A stretch of DNA of 5,795 bases, taken from the NCBI GenBank assembly GCA_028064935.1, contig JAPTWT010000228.1, forward strand, positions 1-5,795, written 5' to 3'. Source of the DNA: Gammaproteobacteria bacterium (GTDB lineage Bacteria; Pseudomonadota; Gammaproteobacteria; Acidiferrobacterales; Acidiferrobacteraceae). The translations under genes were made by a program, and so were the position numbers. The notes beneath the pieces are model-generated. The model did not search any database. It was not told where the DNA came from and was given only the letters and a program-made list of their open reading frames with translations. The number at the start of each line of letters is the position of its first letter. Within the stretch, counting starts at the first letter, position 1. Below are positions 4,498 to 5,795 of the stretch, piece by piece.

Positions 4498-5795
4498 ATG
4501 ACGGAGCATGACATCGAACAGGGGCTTCTCGCCACACTGGAAGATCTCAAATACACCTATCGCCCGGAGATCCGGGACCGCGCCGCCTTGGAGCGCAACT
4601 TCCGCGAACAGTTTGAGGCCCTAAACGGCGTCACCTTGACCGACGCCGAGTTCCTACGTCTGCAAGACGAGATCGTCACCCCCGATGTCTTCACGGCCGC
4701 CAAACGCCTGCGCGAGCACAATCATTTCGCGCGCGATGACGGTACGCCGCTCCACTACACCCTGGTCAACATCAAGGACTGGTGCAAGAACCGCTTCGAG
4801 GTGGTCAACCAACTCCGGATCAACACCGACTATAGCCACCACCGCTATGATGTCATCCTCTTGATCAATGGGGTGCCGGTCGTGCAGATCGAGCTGAAGA
4901 CGCTCGCCATCAGCCCCCGGCGCGCGATGGAGCAGATCGTCGAATACAAGAATGACCCCGGCAATGGCTACGACAAGACGCTGCTCTGTTTTATTCAACT
5001 CTTTATTGTGAGCAACCGCAGCGAGACCTGGTATTTTGCCAACAACAACGCCCGCCACTTCGCCTTCAACGCCGACGAGCGGTTTCTGCCCTTATACCAG
5101 TTCGCCGGTGTCGATAACCGCAAGATCACCCATCTGGATGACTTCGCGGGCGCCTTTCTGGCCAAGTGCGCCTTAGCTGAGATGATCAGTCGCTATATGG
5201 TGCTGGTGGCAAGCGAACAAAAGCTTCTTATGATGCGCCCCTACCAGATCTATGCGGTCAAGGCCCTTGTCGAGTGTATCCACCGGCACAGTGGCAACGG
5301 CTACATCTGGCATACCACTGGCAGCGGCAAGACGCTGACCTCCTTCAAGGCCTCCACCTTGCTGAAGGATAACCCCGACATCGACAAGTGCCTGTTTGTG
5401 GTGGATCGCAAGGACCTTGACCGGCAGACCCGGCAGGAATTCAACAAATTTCAGGAAGGCTGCGTCGAGGAGAACACCAACACCGACACCCTGGTGCGGC
5501 GATTGCTCTCCGAGGACTACGCCGACAAGGTCATTGTCACCACCATCCAGAAGCTGGGTCTCGCGCTTGATGGGCGCCAGAAGCGCAATTACAAGGAACG
5601 ATTGGAACCCCTGCGCGAAAAACGCATCGTGTTCATTTTCGATGAGTGCCACCGCTCCCAGTTTGGCGAGAACCACCAGGCCATCAAGGAGTTCTTCCCC
5701 AGCGCCCAGCTCTTTGGGTTCACGGGTACGCCGATCTTCCCCGAGAACGCAAGCTATCAACAGGTCGAAGGCCAAACGGCCTCCATGAGGACCAC
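4498..5795 (+). CDS. hsdR: Type I restriction endonuclease subunit R (partial, runs off right edge)
   Basis: The frame is open from ATG 4498 to the window end (432 codons; the family is usually about 1000 residues). HsdR is the motor and nuclease of the type I HsdR2M2S complex: it translocates unmodified DNA using ATP and cuts far from the recognition site. The PD-(D/E)xK nuclease is complete: Asp118 in RYDVILL, then Glu132 and Lys134 in QIELK. The Asp-to-Glu spacing of 14 equals that of EcoR124I. The helicase follows with RPYQ (247-250), the Walker A TTGSGKT (273-279, Lys278), FVVDRKDLDRQT (300-311), DECH (382-385) and TGTP (409-412). The sequence resembles the EcoR124I (type IC) branch. The start has only a weak upstream AGAGG (4481-4485), 12 bases away. 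No hsdM or hsdS is visible to the left, so they should lie to the right (R-M-S order) or be elsewhere. No frameshift or stop occurs in the visible part, so the gene appears intact. Confidence 0.93.
   Translation, partial: MTEHDIEQGLLATLEDLKYTYRPEIRDRAALERNFREQFEALNGVTLTDAEFLRLQDEIVTPDVFTAAKRLREHNHFARDDGTPLHYTLVNIKDWCKNRFEVVNQLRINTDYSHHRYDVILLINGVPVVQIELKTLAISPRRAMEQIVEYKNDPGNGYDKTLLCFIQLFIVSNRSETWYFANNNARHFAFNADERFLPLYQFAGVDNRKITHLDDFAGAFLAKCALAEMISRYMVLVASEQKLLMMRPYQIYAVKALVECIHRHSGNGYIWHTTGSGKTLTSFKASTLLKDNPDIDKCLFVVDRKDLDRQTRQEFNKFQEGCVEENTNTDTLVRRLLSEDYADKVIVTTIQKLGLALDGRQKRNYKERLEPLREKRIVFIFDECHRSQFGENHQAIKEFFPSAQLFGFTGTPIFPENASYQQVEGQTASMRT

Noticed and set aside
4260..4511. Plus-strand 83-residue open frame from TTG 4260
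   Set aside because: Low-complexity Arg/Pro product with no ribosome binding site, overlapping the hsdR start; typical of chance frames in GC-rich DNA.
3947..4556. Minus-strand open frames of 127 and 196 residues across the hsdR upstream gap
   Set aside because: Low-complexity Pro/Arg/Gly translations antisense to SIR2-B and hsdR, without start signals; shadow frames.
4654..5775. Minus-strand frames of 134 and 200 residues inside hsdR
   Set aside because: They are the antisense shadow of an intact hsdR frame whose motifs are all on the plus strand.

Overview
The window looks like an accessory, horizontally assembled region of a GC-rich proteobacterial chromosome or large integrated element. 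This rests on strong AGGAGG-type ribosome binding sites, a type I HsdR of the EcoR124I kind, and degraded IS5-family and tyrosine-integrase fragments. I cannot name the genus from sequence alone. Base composition changes abruptly between modules: 19 of 60 bases are G or C at 2281-2340, against 45 of 60 at 4381-4440.

Region by region. Positions 1-860 hold small genes typical of mobile-element cargo: the 3' end of an unknown gene, an unknown 130-residue protein, and a small very basic 84-residue protein. The basic gene's promoter carries two matched GTGAC-N-GTCAC palindromes 32 bp apart, one of them inside the promoter spacer. Positions 889-997 hold two copies of a hairpin-forming repeat that resembles a type I-E CRISPR repeat but with abnormal spacing, followed by a strong intrinsic terminator. 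Positions 1027-1241 are a scar on the minus strand: the last 30 codons of a tyrosine-recombinase integrase abut an internal piece of an IS5-family transposase.

Positions 1283-4249 are the centre of interest. Two divergent SIR2-like (SIR2_2-type) NAD-binding proteins of about 461 and 390 residues share the same ordered motifs: GAG, NFET, TLNYD, HLHG, GYYY and GYGGxDxHVNxWIEQ. Between them, 1 bp after the first, lies a 72-residue CxxC/CxxC zinc-ribbon protein starting at TTG. None of the three has an obvious extra sensor, nuclease, HerA or Argonaute domain. From 4498 to the right edge runs the first 432 codons of a type I restriction subunit HsdR with intact nuclease and helicase motifs.

Together this reads as a defence island next to mobile-element debris. 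The likely working unit is SIR2-A, zinc ribbon and SIR2-B, which could deplete NAD on infection. That role is inferred from other bacterial SIR2 defence proteins and is not shown by this sequence. I do not recognise this three-gene layout as a named system.
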